Shown piece by piece: positions 13,401 through 24,599 of a DNA stretch of 64,000 nt; within the stretch, counting starts at the first letter, position 1; each line of letters starts with the position of its first letter. Source of the DNA: Zeus faber (Eukaryota; Chordata; Actinopteri; Zeiformes; Zeidae); assembly GCA_960531495.1 (NCBI GenBank), contig OY482866.1, forward strand, positions 11,555,189 through 11,619,188. Direction: 5' to 3'. The notes beneath the pieces were generated by a model that worked only from the letters and a program-made list of their open reading frames with translations, had not been told where the DNA came from and did not search any database. The position numbers and the translations under genes were made by a program.

Positions 13401-14330
13401 GCCGCATTTTCATTGACGAAAAAAAAACTAAACAAACCCACGTTACATGATGTGCAGCATGCAACGTGGGTTTGCGCCAGTGCGACAGTGTTTACCATGA
13501 GGTTTTTTCAAAGCGCTATAATCAAACACTTTTAATTATAACTAGAATGTATAGCATTTTTCTGCAAGCTGCTGCTACAACAGCAATTTTTCAAATCTTT
13601 TAGCAGCACCTACACATGAAATTGTACCAAATGCTATATTTGTTCGCCATCCCCATCTGTACAACTTGGCTGAATTTCGTCACCATGGAATATTACGTTT
13701 AAGAGGTGGCAGCTAGTAATTGGTATGGTGGTGTTTAACTAAGGGCCACAAGGTGGGGCTGTTGGTGCCATGCTGTTCAAACAAAGTTTCTATGACAAAC
13801 GGTACAGAAGTAGGTTACGGTAGAGCTCCCTGTAGGTAGAATTGTACAAACGTTACACTTGTGCAATGTGGCTCTATGTACAACATTCCCAAATTTGGTT
13901 GCAATTGAATTTACCATTGAAGAGTTACGGTCCGTTGAGTGCATGAGTCTATGCCTTCAAAAGTTTGGTAACCAACCGGCAAGTGATATGAAAAGACGAC
14001 TTCATGAGGGGTGATCTAAATATGGTATGTACCATATTTGGTGAAGATTCGATGAAAAATGTGTTAAGCCCAAAAGTGGAAGCATTTTCCAGCCGCAAAT
14101 GGGCGTGGCCTGTATCAGTCGTTTCGGCATCATCCGAGAAACGCACTGTGCAAATATTGTTTTGCTACGCCTCACAGTTCATCAGTTAATAGCCAAAACG
14201 GTGATTCTTTTGGTACCATGTTTTAATATGTTAAGCAGGTGTCCATGAAGTAGGAATACTTTACCACTTGTAGCTGTTGCGATTTTAACTTTCAAAACAT
14301 TTCTCCCATAGACTTCCTTTGTAAATTTTA

Positions 14331-14366
<36 letters not shown>

Positions 14367-15252
14367 GATAAAATCACCGAAACCTGAAGAACGCACACAT
14401 TGTGACATTTCAACGAGGGTTTCTATGACAAATCTAACAAAAACAAATTAAACAATCTAAATACGCTTTGAGGACTTGGCCGTACGAGTTAAATGTTTTA
14501 TCTAATTATCGGTAGCAAAATGTATAGTTTCTCTCCTGGGTCCCCAACGGAAATGCACAAACTTTACCGTCTGGTTATCTCGCTCTATTCCTTGGCATGT
14601 GTTTATTCACGGCAGGTGGAGGAGGAGCTCCTGGAGCAGGAGTTCCTGGAGCGCTGCTTCCAGGAGATGCTGGAGGAGGAGGACCAGGACTGGTTCATCC
14701 CGTCTCGGGACCTCAACAACCAGGGAGTGGGGCAGCTGCAGCACCAGCTCAACGGCCTGTCCGTCAGCGATCACCATGGCAACCTGGAGGAGGTGGCGGT
14801 GAGGCTCGGCCCTCTTAGAGGCGATATAAATAATAGCTGCCGGGTCCGCTCAGACCCGGGGTCTGAACCAGAGACCTCAAACTGACCCCAATAGCAGATG
14901 ATCTATTGTCATTTTAGTGGTAAGATGGAGAGCGTCTTCTGTATCAATGTATGCGGGGGGACTGTAGCTCAGGCGGTAGAGCTGGTGGTCTAGTGATTTA
15001 AAGGTTGCTGGTTCGATCCCAAGCTCCTCCTGCTAGCATGCTGTAGTGTCCTTGAGCAAGACACTTAACCCCTAATTGCTCCTGATGGCTGCGTCCGTCG
15101 GTGTTTGAACAATTGTAAGTCGCTTTGGATAAAAGCGTCTGCTAAATGACTAAATGTAAATGAAAATGTTTCTCCCTCCCTCTCTCACCCCCCAGAGGAA
15201 GAGCGTCCTGAACCCGGAAGCCAAGGAGTTCATCCCAGGGAAGAAATACTAG
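10433..15252 (+). CDS. paip2b: Poly(A)-binding-protein-interacting protein 2B, three coding exons
   Basis: The coding exons are 10433-10588 (52 codons), 14616-14798 (61 codons) and 15196-15252 (18 codons plus TAG). Introns start GT and end AG, and both junctions are phase 0; the total is 131 residues, against about 123 in human PAIP2B from memory. Exon 1 ends in [18 protein letters not shown], the acidic PABP-binding region. Exon 2 carries [20 protein letters not shown] and QLNGLSVS. Exon 3 gives [14 protein letters not shown], the PAM2 motif that binds the MLLE domain of poly(A)-binding protein. The [11 protein letters not shown] text and an ending at KKY without the extra GNI of PAIP2 favour 2B over 2. 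In the family this cytoplasmic protein represses translation by displacing PABP. The chosen ATG is the first in the exon, 11 bases after the acceptor. The N-terminus is glycine-rich and diverges most. Confidence 0.95.
10589..14615 (+). other. paip2b intron between the first two coding exons
   Basis: The intron is about 4 kb and AT-rich. I see no further exon. It contains a poly(A) run near 14332-14363. Around 13580-14150 there is imperfect, repeat-like sequence about allowing for small insertions, which I could not assign to a family. Confidence 0.6.
14955..15163 (+). mobile_element. tRNA-derived SINE with LINE-like tail
   Basis: The 5' part resembles a tRNA and has both internal RNA polymerase III promoter boxes: TAGCTCAGGCGG (A box) and GGTTCGATCCC (B box). 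The 3' part, from GTAAGTCGCTTTGGATAAAA to GCTAAATGAC plus a short TAAATG tail, is the tail shared by many fish SINEs. It lies in the last paip2b intron, in the sense orientation and 33 bases before the last exon. A second copy is at 45969-46160. Confidence 0.92.
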
Positions 15253-17300
15253 GAGTCCCCCTCACCCCTACGGGGCCTTCGCACGGGGCGCGCACACACC
15301 TACAAACCAGTCAGCAAATGTTCTCAGAGACTCTAGCGGCCTTGACCGCACATACACTCGCACGCACACACACACACACACACACACACTCGCACGCACG
15401 CACGCACACACGACAAGCCAATACTGCGCTGGCGGGCCCAGTTGGGGGGTGGGGGGATTTTTTTTTTTTCTGTCTTTGTTTTCTTTAATCTTTTTATTTT
15501 TCCTGTTGTTTCTTGTAAACTAGGGGACATGGGGAACGGGTGTGGGGAGGGGAGGGGGGGGGTGTAATACCAGCAGCATCCTATAGAGGACAGGGGAGGG
15601 GGGGGTGGGGGGGGTGGGGCGCTTGCACTACTTTACATTTCAGATTCTCGCGGACGATGATGTGCAGAGCAACGCGGCCGACGCTGGCGTCCCCTTGGAG
15701 CCGAGGCAGCTACCCTGCGAGTGATGCTGGGGACTCGCCCGCACCACGGGCCAGCCCTCAAATTGTACCCAAACAGTTGTCCTAGTTGTCGTACACAAAA
15801 AAAAACAAACAAACCCTCAATGAGATTTCTATTGCAAGCTAGAGATTTCCCGCGGGACCGCCGCCGCTCTTCCTCTGTCGGATCATCGTCCCGCCCGCGC
15901 AACACCGTTACCGTTGAACACTGACCTCACCGTTCGTGTGCATCAGATACAGGTAGTGATCGGCATCAGGTTGTGGCCTCATTCCAAACCAAATATACGC
16001 CTGCACACCCTACCAACCAGGTTTCTTCGAGAGCAGTCTGTCCACACCTGGACAGGTGCGAACGTGGACAGATGACGATTATTGGTGATTATTTTCCTAA
16101 TTGATGAGGAAAGCCATGTTTTTCATCCCATGTCCGGCCTCTAAAAAGCAAAGGTATATTATTTCACCAGGCCATTGTTTCAGGCGTAGATAAAGACCTA
16201 GTTTCTTGGCAGAACACTTGGAATGTCAAGTCATACTTATTTTCTTTTTTTTCTTTTTTTGGAAGGGTCATTTTAACATTTTTAAGAAAATATTACAGTA
16301 TTTAAAACAAAGCTCTATGCCTCATGAAATGGGAACAGCATATTCCTTAGTTCCATTCGGCTGTGCGGGCTGTAGCGTATTTGGTTTGGAGCACAACCGC
16401 TCTCTGCTGGGCCACGTCGAGCACCAGAGTCAAACAAGGTTCTCATACTATCCTCCGTTAGTTGCTCTTTTTCTTTTGTCTGTCTTCCTTTTTTTTTTTT
16501 TTCCTCCCCAAATATTTTGAGCATGTGGAGATTTGTGTCTACCGGGCTGCCGTAGCCTGTGGTGTCAGTTGTGTCCCGGGGACGGGAGGAGGAGGAGGAG
16601 GCGGCGGCGACATAGCCAAGACCAGTCGGAATAGCGCTAACGCCACACAAAGGCCATCCAATACATTTTCCTTTCTACCACCTAGTCCTTCCTGAGGAAG
16701 TTGGTCAAGTTTCTTTTCTTTTCTTTTTTTTTTAAGCCTTGGATCAGTTTTGTGGACCGGCCTTTCCACTAAGCACCTTGAGGCCATTATCAACCGCGAT
16801 AAATTGTTCTTTTGTAAGATTAACCCTCACCAAAGGTTGTTTGACATGGTTCATTGACATTCTGTGAGATCGGAGGGGTTCTCCTTTCCTTCTTTTCCTC
16901 CATCTCATCCTTCAATTTATCATTGGAAGTGTTGAAATCTGTGAATCGAAATCTGGTCAAGATTATTATTATTATTTTTTTTTTGGCTTCCTTGTACTCA
17001 CCCTGGTGAACCGGTTAAGACGGCGGCGCTCTCGTCGGGAAGGGTAATGCTCAAGCTCCCCGGGCGCTTGCACCACGGCTGTAGAAATGGCACCCTCGTT
17101 ACGCTAATAGGAATGTCTGCCAGGTGGATTTTACAGCATAAAATCATTTTTGGTGATTTTTTTTTTTTTTTTTTTTCCCTTGTCTTTTTTTTTCATTCTG
17201 AGTTTGAGGAAAAAAAAGTCAGTTCAAAAGAGATCCAGAAGACACAAAATAAGAATTTCAGTACAAATTAAAAAATGATGAAAAAAGAGGAATAAAGATG
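15253..17300 (+). other. Probable paip2b 3' untranslated region
   Basis: The region after the paip2b stop contains CA/CGCA dinucleotide tracts (about 15363-15412), G-rich runs (15540-15620) and T runs. The first clear AATAAA after the stop is at 17291, giving a 3' UTR of about 2 kb. An earlier non-canonical signal could shorten it. No other gene is seen. Confidence 0.5.
17291..17296 (+). terminator. Candidate poly(A) signal of paip2b
   Basis: AATAAA on the plus strand, the first clear canonical hexamer downstream of the paip2b stop codon. It is followed about 25-45 bases later by GT-containing sequence. Confidence 0.45.
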
Positions 17301-18096
17301 TTAAAGGCAAAAATCAACTTGTCCAGACTTTTGTGTCGTGATGTACGGACGCATTCACTCACTCCCGGTTTGGTTCGGTTGGACATACATACATGACATT
17401 GTTTTCCCTTCCCGTTCAATCTGTCCTCTGGGTTCTCCGTCAGGAGAAGGTGCTTTAGGTGTTTTGCTGGTAGACTGACTACAGCCGTCTCTAATGCGCC
17501 TTACTGCTGTACTGAGTGCTCAAGGCAAGATAACCGGCACCTTGAACACTTCAGAGTCTGTTGATTTATTTAATTTTACTTTTTCAGCAAACTACGCCGG
17601 TAGATTCTTATCTCTAACTCTTAACCATCGCAGGTCTGTAAGCAACGATGGCGGCTCCACGGGCCTGTCAGGTGGTGGGTTGCAATTGGAGTGGGAATTT
17701 AAATAGTTGGGAATGGCTTGGTAATGACGGCCAAGTGGGTGTACCACAATGAGCCATTGTCTTTCAAGACTCGTGTTCAGATGGTTCAGACTACTTGAGC
17801 ATACAAGCAGGAGGCTTTGGAATATACACCCATCAGTGAACATTAAAACCACTTGTGTAATGGTGTTGTGGCTGGTCTGTGTAAACTATATAAAAAGTGT
17901 CAGGTCAACCTCACACCTAACTGGCTCACTATGACAGTATGTGGTTGTTTTGGCTCTAATATTCAACATTAACTAAGCATGGAACTCAAATATCTGATGC
18001 GGAGTGGAGAAAATAAGGACAGTTGTTTAATGTTTCTGGTTTTGTAGCTGTAGATGACTTTTTTTCTAGGTAAGTTTGAAGACTGAAACACAAGCT

Positions 18097-18102
18097 TTTA
18101 TT
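18097..18102 (-). terminator. Candidate poly(A) signal of the unknown five-exon gene
   Basis: AATAAA read on the minus strand (TTTATT on the plus strand), 112 bases after the TGA at 18214-18216. This spacing suits a short 3' UTR and independently supports the gene model. Confidence 0.6.
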
Positions 18103-18213
18103 TTTCATTTGCTGCTATTTTTTTTTTTTTTCTTCACATTTTGAACCGGGTCCAAAGTCGTTAGTGGGAGAGTCAACGTGTGCCGCTGCGTTGACGAGGG
18201 TGGCGGTGGGCCG

Positions 18214-18279
18214 TCACTGAGCAGGTAGGCAGCTATGCTTCTTCACGCACGGACGCTTCTTGGGCTGAGACCGCTGCAA

Positions 18280-18319
<40 letters not shown>

Positions 18320-21300
18320 GGTCCATAACCGTGACCGAATGAACTACAGCCTCATGCATGTACCAACCCAACCCCCGGTTTACTTTGGTGGTGTAGGAGG
18401 TCTGGTATTCGGAGAGCAGCGTCTTCCCGCTGGGTACACGGTAGTAGAGCTTGGGCTTGCAGTGGGTCTTGTGCAGGTTGCGACCCCGTGGGAAACGGAT
18501 CGGGGTGGACGGGATGCCGAAGTTATCGGTGTATTCGGAATGCCAGGGGAGGCTGTGGCGGTGGGGGGCAAAGGGAAGTTGTCATGGTGTGGTTTACTTG
18601 TAGACTACATGGCAAAAAGTATGTGGACACCCGATGTGCTTGTTGAACATTCAATTTCAAAACTATGGGTATAAATAGAGGTATGTGTCGTGTGTGTGTT
18701 TCGTGTCCACCTGTGAGTGCACGGTACGTCTGGTTTATAAGGTAGGTATTATATCGTAGCACCTCCAAGCAGCTGAAAAGGCCCCGAGAATCCGGAAGCC
18801 CGCGGAGCAACACCCACATCCGACCCCTGAGGAGCATAAACCCAGTCCCAGAGAGCGTGAGGAGACCCTGCACCCCCCCGAAGCGCAACCGCACAATCCA
18901 CCCCCACATGCAGGCACAAGACGCAGACGCAGGACCTGGGCCACAGACGCCAGGTCCCGTAGCAGAGTGCGCTTGGCGCAGGGCACCCGATGCAGACTGT
19001 GACGTCAGTGCAGTCTGCTTTCCAATTCATCCCAAAGGTGTTTAACGGGGTTCAGGTCTGTGCTCTGTGCAGGCCAGTCAGGTTCTTCCACCAGAGTCTG
19101 TAAACCGTTTCCTCATGGACCTCGCTTTGTGCACAGGGGCACTGTCCTGCTGAAACCGAAAAGGTCCCGCCCCACACTTGTCAGAAAGGTGGAAGTGCAC
19201 CATTGTCTTGCATGTCATTGTGTGCTATGTAGGGTTAAAAATTTCCCTTCACTGGAATTGGGGGGCCTAGCCCAAACCATGAAAAACAGCCCCAGACCAT
19301 TATTCCTGCTACACCAAACTTTTACAGTTGGTGCCATGCGTTTTGACCTGTCTCTAAACCCAGACAGGTCCATCAGACGCCCGATGAAGTGTGATTAATC
19401 ACTGCAGAGAACGCGCTTCCGCTGCTCTCTCTCACAAGTACAATAGACAATGAATTATATTAAATAATTATAGAAGCCAGAATCGCGATTGTGGCGCCGC
19501 CCCTTGCGGCCGCCTGCGCGAGCACCGCGTGTCGATTACGCACATTTGAGAATTTTTCGTATTTTTGGAGCTTATAGAGCTTATTGTGCGTAATCACCGG
19601 GTGTCATGACATTTCACTGCATGTATGTACGACCGTATGTGTGTGTATGTGACAAATAATCTCTTGAACTTGAACTTGAACTTGGTGGCGTGATTTACAC
19701 TGCCCCAGCTGATGCTTGGCGTTGTGCATGGTGATCGTAAGGCTGTTATTGTCAGTGCAAGCGGGCCGTGTGGCTCATGGCGCACGCACTACCGAGAACA
19801 AGCATATACACAGATCAGCCACAACATTAAAACCACCACTCATAACCACTCATATTGTGTAGATCCCCCTCGTGCCACCAAAACAGCTTTGTGGCACGTG
19901 ATTCAGAATCACGTTCGCGCTCACTCACTGAATCACCGATTCGTTGGCAGGGGATACATGCAGAAGTGAATGAATGAGCACCTCCGCCCCCCCCCCCTCC
20001 GAAAAAAAATTCGAAATTGTTTGCGGACGACACTATCACGGTAGAAGCCCTTTATTCTAGAATATCGCACTTAAATTGCTAAGATACCGGGGATGGACGT
20101 GAAAGTAATTTTATTATTTATTTATTTATTAATTGCATGGAGGATTTGGACATGGGGTTCCCGCGCGATGCGATGGTGGCGGCTCCACGTTATTTCTTGT
20201 ATAAATTATATATAGTTAGACAGTAAATAATTTAGCTTAATACATTTTATTGCAGATAAATCTGTGAATCCGTTGTGCTTTACTTCCGTGATGTTGCGGC
20301 TTTTGCATTTGCTTTCTGTTAATGTGGTTGTTTTTCCAAATTTGCAATGTGTTTCGTTATGCAGTTCGCGTGACGTGTGGATTTGCAGCGCGTTTTCTAA
20401 ATGCTGCGCATGTGTTTTATAGAATGGTGGAGATGTTTTCTTAATTTGCTTGTGTTTTGACTTTGCACGTCTTGAGCTGCAGTGGGTTGAGCTCTCAGGG
20501 GCCACCGTATCGTATGAAGAAGTCATGAGTTACTACAATATTCCAGATCTTTGGACAGAGGCGGAGGCGGCACCATCTCCTTCCATGAATTCAACGCCAT
20601 CTGGTTATTTTTGTGGTCACGCAGGGATGGACGGTACAGATCGTACCTGCGTACCTCTTCGCAATAAACGACACTCCGGCTGCGGCGACTAAAAACGAGG
20701 CTTTTAAGGCTTGTGTGCAGCTGCTCGGCATAGAAAACCCAGCTCATGAAGCTCACAACCAACAGTTCTTGTGCCGATGTTGCTTCCGGGGACAGACCAT
20801 TTTTTTTTTTTTTTTTTTTTGTCAGCAATCGGCGATCCCGTTCTGTGAGCTCGTGTGACCGCTTGGTGGTTGAGCCGCTGCCGTTCCTAGACGTTTCCGC
20901 TCCACGGTAACAGAACTTAAGAGTTGACCGGTGCAGGCCTAGCAGGGTGGACATCTGACGAACTGACTTATCGGAAACCGCGGCTTCTATGACGGCGCCA
21001 CGTTGAGTGACCGAGCTCTTCAGTACGACCCCTTCGGCTGCAAATGTTTGTCTGAGGAGATTGCATGGCTGTATGCTTGGTCTTACGGACCTGTTAGTCA
21101 TGGGTGTGGCTGAAGTTGCAAAACCCATTCATAAGAAGGGGTGTCCACATACCCTTGGTTATTAATGTATAAGGGAGTGAATAACGTAGACATAGTGTTC
21201 AAGGCCGGAAGAAAACTAAATCAAACATAAGTGTCCCACGAAAGACAAGAGTAGTTTTGTTTTTCTTTACTTTTTGTCATTGCGTGCATGTTTTACCACT

Positions 21301-22525
21301 TGTGCTGCTTGGGTGGAGGCTTGGGGAAGCTTGTGTCTGTCAGTCTGCTGGATGGAGCCGTTCTCTTCTGCAGGAGGGCTGTGTCCTCAAGCTGGCTTTC
21401 TAACACACACACACACACACACACACACACCGCTCCTTTATTACCATGAGAATTCCCTTTTTTTCCCCTCTGGTCATTTAGTCAAGTCTAATAATTGAAC
21501 CTAACCACTTAAAATGTACACGGTTATACTGACAAACGCTGTGTTTCAAGATTCAAGATTCAAGATTTTTATTTGTCACATACATATACATACTTCCATA
21601 CATATATGCAGTGAAATGTAATGCAACGCACCCGGTGATAGCACACAATAAGTCCTAGGAAAAAGTACAAAAATAAAAGAAAAGAAAAAGTAGAAAATTC
21701 CTTTCTAATAGACCGACTAACTGACTCCTAAAACGTAATACAGTAAGTGGAATACTTATAGAATAAGATAAAAATATATATAGAATAAAATACAATAAAA
21801 AATAAATTGAAATAAAATGGAATAGGTTGAAGGAATATGCCTATGATGTACACATATACATATACAGATATGTGCATTTAAAGTGGCATGTGAATTGAAT
21901 TGTGTGATATTGTGTGATACTATAACTGCGCTCCAAACGGACGCCCAGACTCTTGGAAACTTTACCATTTTGATCTTTGACCTTCTGTTCCTTCTTCGCC
22001 TGCTGAGGCGAGGAGGAGGATGGCGGGCGGAGATGCAGCCTGGACGATGGCTGGGAGGGGTTGGCGGAGGAAGGGTATTGTTTGCCACCTGTGGACAGCA
22101 GGGAGACCTAAAACCATATATATGTTTTTTATTTTTAGTAGACTTTTGGCTATCTAAACACGACACAAAACTTATACTGAAGCAAAGTGTGTTGTGTTTC
22201 ACCTGTGGAAAGGTCGACGACCCATAGATATTGTTCGACGTGTTGTAGGTGTATCTAAGAAATCTGCTCGGGTTATTAGCGTCAGTCTTAAACAAAATAA
22301 AAAGAGACAAAATTAAATGTTACTCAAATGTCTCTGCTTTTAAACAGTGTAAATTGTACAGATATGTCGAGTTATCTCTCAGTGCATCTCTTTTACCTTG
22401 GGTGTGGACACGTACGCTGGTGGGGTTTTACTTTTCAGAATGGTATCCCCCTGGCCAGTCAGTAGGGGGCGCACCTCAGCCCGGTAGTGAAACTGGTAGG
22501 TGGTGAGGAAGCGGTCTGGAGCCAT
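18214..22525 (-). CDS. Unrecognised five-exon protein of about 200 residues
   Basis: I assembled this from exons at 22397-22525 (43 codons), 21966-22107, 21297-21399, 18384-18552 and 18214-18273. Every intron starts GT and ends AG, and the phases match (0, 1, 2, 0). The ATG at 22525 has an in-frame TAG 12 bases upstream. The protein opens MAPDRFLTTYQFHYRAEV. It then has a Ser/Pro/Lys-rich middle, a block with LPWHSEYTDNFG, RFPRGRNLHKTHCKPKLYY and SEYQTSYTTK, and a basic tail RSQPKKRPCVKKHSCLPAQ. There is no signal peptide, membrane span or known domain. Short aromatic motifs (TTYQ, SEYTDNF, SEYQTSY) recall small axonemal or sperm microtubule proteins, but that is only a resemblance. Exon 3 could start further in; 21399 was chosen because it keeps the phase. 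A poly(A) signal follows at 18097. It converges tail-to-tail with paip2b. Confidence 0.68.
18280..18317. repeat. AC dinucleotide microsatellite
   Basis: About 19 AC units lie immediately upstream of the last-exon acceptor of the unknown gene. On the minus strand this reads (GT)n next to CTTGCAG. Confidence 0.9.
18690..19010 (-). mobile_element. GC-rich 3'-tail fragment of the L1-type LINE
   Basis: It shares extended wording with the tails at 27940-28060 and 36920-37150: AGCACCTCCAAGCAG, then GGAGCAACACCCAC, and later CATGCAGGCACAAGACGCAG. It lacks any reverse-transcriptase part here. Confidence 0.7.
19430..19690 (+). repeat. Dispersed repeat family, full-length-like copy
   Basis: It starts near ACAAGTACAATAGACAATGAA and has a CpG-rich core near 19489-19540 (CGCCTGCGCGAGCACCGCG). 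It continues through ATTGTGCGTAATCACCGGGT and CATTTCACTGCATGTATGTA and ends in a CTTGAA tandem tail. The tail suggests a non-LTR (LINE or SINE) 3' end. Other copies are at 39055-39215, 42421-42518 (interrupted), 53550-53695 and 58523-58745. Confidence 0.8.
20210..20510. repeat. Unassigned dispersed repeat B
   Basis: It shares ordered blocks with 24416-24590: ATTTTATTGCAGATAAATC, CACTTCNGTGATG / CACTTCTGTAATG, GTTGAGCTCTNNGGNCCACCGTA. Two copies in one window at this similarity indicate a dispersed family. I cannot name it. Confidence 0.6.
21402..21431. repeat. AC microsatellite abutting a splice acceptor
   Basis: About 14 AC units. On the minus strand it is a (GT)n tract ending directly in the TTAG acceptor used for exon 3 of the unknown gene. 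It replaces the normal pyrimidine tract, which makes that acceptor the least certain junction of the model. Confidence 0.85.
21546..21790 (+). repeat. Dispersed repeat family, subfamily 2
   Basis: It starts with TTCAAGATTCAAGATT and shares the TTTGTCACATACATATACAT and ATATATGCAGTGAAATG blocks with the main family. It then has its own 3' half (GCAACGCACCCGGTGATAGCA, GACCGACTAACTGACTCCTA). The copy at 62539-62765 has the same second half. It lies in an intron of the unknown gene. Confidence 0.8.
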
Positions 22526-24115
22526 GGGGCCAGACGCCTACAGAGAAGATAAGGCAGTCGGGTGGGGTCACTCATGGGGAGGTGGGGCCAGTCGATGATT
22601 TGAAGTCAATAAGCAAGACAATTCGCAGCGCAATATCCAACAACTCAACACATACTGGTGAAGTTGTAAAAGAGTGCGAGCCCTGTGTGCATGTGTGTTA
22701 ATGTATGTGCAGGGCTATGCGGGGAATTCCCCTGGTTTCCATGACTAATGGAAACACAAAGTGGAATATTTAGTAAGCTCCTGGTTGAGACGTTTAATGT
22801 TATAAGTGATCGCACATCCGTCTGTATTGAGCCAGTTGATTTGATATATTTGGTGATAACGTGGCTTAAATTTCACTGCGCTACTTCTCCAAGAATTTGG
22901 CAATCATAATGATACGATTTGCAAAAGGTGTGTGGTGATGCAGGATACTTTACTACAATTTCACAATTCCTGGTGAAATTGTGCAGTACGCTGGCCGTGC
23001 ATGTGTATGACAATGTATGTTGTAGATATGTGCCTTCATCTTGTTGGCCGTACACTGACGGCGCCACCTCCAAACGCTCAGCTGCACGGGACTGGATCAG
23101 GGCTGGTTCCAGCAAAGCTCAGCTTTATAGGAAGAGAATTGTGACATCACGATGATGTCACATGCTGATGGCCGCGGGGCTACAGGGGGAATTCCGTGAA
23201 TGTGTTTATCCATGTTTCCATGACGAATGGGCTTGCGCTGACCCCTAGATTCTCAGTCTCACTCTTATTTTGTCATAGGAAAAGGGACTGACCCCACCCA
23301 ATTGCGGAGTGGCAGAGACCAGAGGCCACAGGCTTCTGCCCCCTCATTACCTGAGGCGGCAGAGGCCCGCGGAGCTGGAGCCGGAACATCAAGACCACGC
23401 CGCTGCCATTGAAGGCAGGTCCTGAACCCTTGGAAAGGAAAAAAAAACAAAAAAAACAGGAGTGGGGACAGCTAAATGGCTGTCCTGTCTCTTCAAAGTA
23501 TTCCTTTCTCCTCATGTTTACGGCCGAAAAGCGCACGTTTACAGTGGAAGAACATAGGTAAACTCACCCATGCACGATGAATCTGTGGATCCTCTAGACT
23601 GTGACCAGTGGCTACGTCATCCAATTCACCCGTCTTCCACCCATTTACAGGGGAAAAGGTGAGTCCGTAGTCGTGGACAATCATATGGAGGTTCTCGCTA
23701 AATTTCAGACGTTGACCACACGTCAATTGGCGAGATTTTTTCGCCCAAACGACTAATTTGTGAAGCTATATCTGAAGGATGCCTATTTCCACAACTACTG
23801 TTCATCCACCTCTGTTAGCAAATATCAAATATCTGTGCTTTGTCTTCCAGGGGAAAGCCTCACACTCCCTTTCGGGACTGCCTGCTCTGTCCCAGTCAGG
23901 CGGCCAGTTTAACCCTTTCCCACCTGAAAAGTCTTGGCTCTGCTATCAACATGGAGAAAAGTGTATTAACCCCGAGCCACCGCAACCCCTTTTTAGGCAT
24001 CGGGCGTGACTCTGTTATGAAGATACCCCGTCTCTCTTCAGCCAGAGTTCGGGCCATCAAGTTATGCGTCAGGATAGGAGCCCTGTCATGGCATGTTCCA
24101 TCTGCTCCTGACTAA
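22526..24115. other. Non-coding stretch upstream of the unknown gene
   Basis: No exon is recognised. An acceptor-like CTTCTCTGTAG ends 12 bases before the start codon of the unknown gene, so a 5' untranslated exon may lie in this region. Two loosely similar segments (about 22660-22770 and 22970-23230) share GTGCATGTGT, AATGTATGT and GGGGAATTCC wording and may be an old duplication. Confidence 0.4.
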
Positions 24116-24117
24116 TT

Positions 24118-24260
24118 CCACATAGCCTCCTCTCTACAATAAACTGGTGTCTACAACCAACTGTCTTCTGTGTCTCTGTGCCGGAGGGCCCTGGAAAGGC
24201 CACTTGCTGTGACAGGCAGAACAACCACAGTGTCACCTGAGCAGGGACTCTCCGGCAGGG
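24118..24260 (+). mobile_element. LTR-like fragment
   Basis: TCTACAATAAACTGGTGTC followed by TGTCTCTGTGCCGGAGG and CCTGGAAAGGCCAC matches 58370-58480 in order. A reverse-orientation piece lies at about 54165-54215. The layout of an AATAAA signal followed by a conserved stretch fits the R/U5 part of a retroelement terminal repeat. No internal coding region is attached. Confidence 0.5.
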
Positions 24261-24415
24261 GAAAGGGACACAGGGGGGCTGTCCGAAGACACCCTGGAGG
24301 CACCTGCGGGTCAACACGGGCCCCAGCCCCAGGGGCCCCAGACTGTTGCAGTTCTGCCTGCCACACGCACTTCAAAGACTGTAGAAGTTTTTTTAAATTG
24401 TATTTATTAAATCCA

Positions 24416-24590
24416 TGGAGGATAATAACAGACACAAAATAATTCAGATCAATATATTTTATTGCAGATAAATCAGTGCATGCGGTGTGGCTCACTTCTG
24501 TAATGTGGTTTTGTGTTTCCTGTAAATGCGGTTGTGTGTGCTGAGCGTTGAGCTCTTGGGACCACCGTACTCTATTCCACAATCTGTCAC
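24416..24590. repeat. Unassigned dispersed repeat B, second copy
   Basis: It matches the copy at 20210-20510 in order and spacing, with internal deletions. It directly precedes the plus-strand LINE fragment. Confidence 0.55.
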
Positions 24591-24599
24591 CGTTTCATT

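Larger units (their letters stand above)
18605..21166 (-). mobile_element. Broken Tc1-like transposon with nested insertions in an intron
   Basis: The left terminal repeat starts near 18605 (CTACATGGCAAAAAGTATGTGGACACC-like). A matching inverted end lies near 21126-21166 (GTGTCCACATACCCTTGG). Degraded Tc1 sequence appears at about 19010-19430 (minus strand) and again at about 20800-21150. Between them are a GC-rich LINE 3'-tail piece (about 18690-19010), a short dispersed repeat (19430-19690), a piece of another mariner end (19805-19900) and a second dispersed repeat (20210-20510). All of this lies in the 2.7-kb intron between exons 3 and 4 of the unknown gene. No intact transposase remains. 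Confidence 0.65.

Noticed and set aside
14955-15030. A functional tRNA gene
   Set aside because: A and B boxes are present but the sequence continues into the SINE body and the cloverleaf is not complete; a second SINE copy at 45969 has the same structure.
20523-21128. A 201-codon minus-strand frame
   Set aside because: It crosses a T homopolymer and Tc1 remnant sequence and lies in an intron of the unknown gene.
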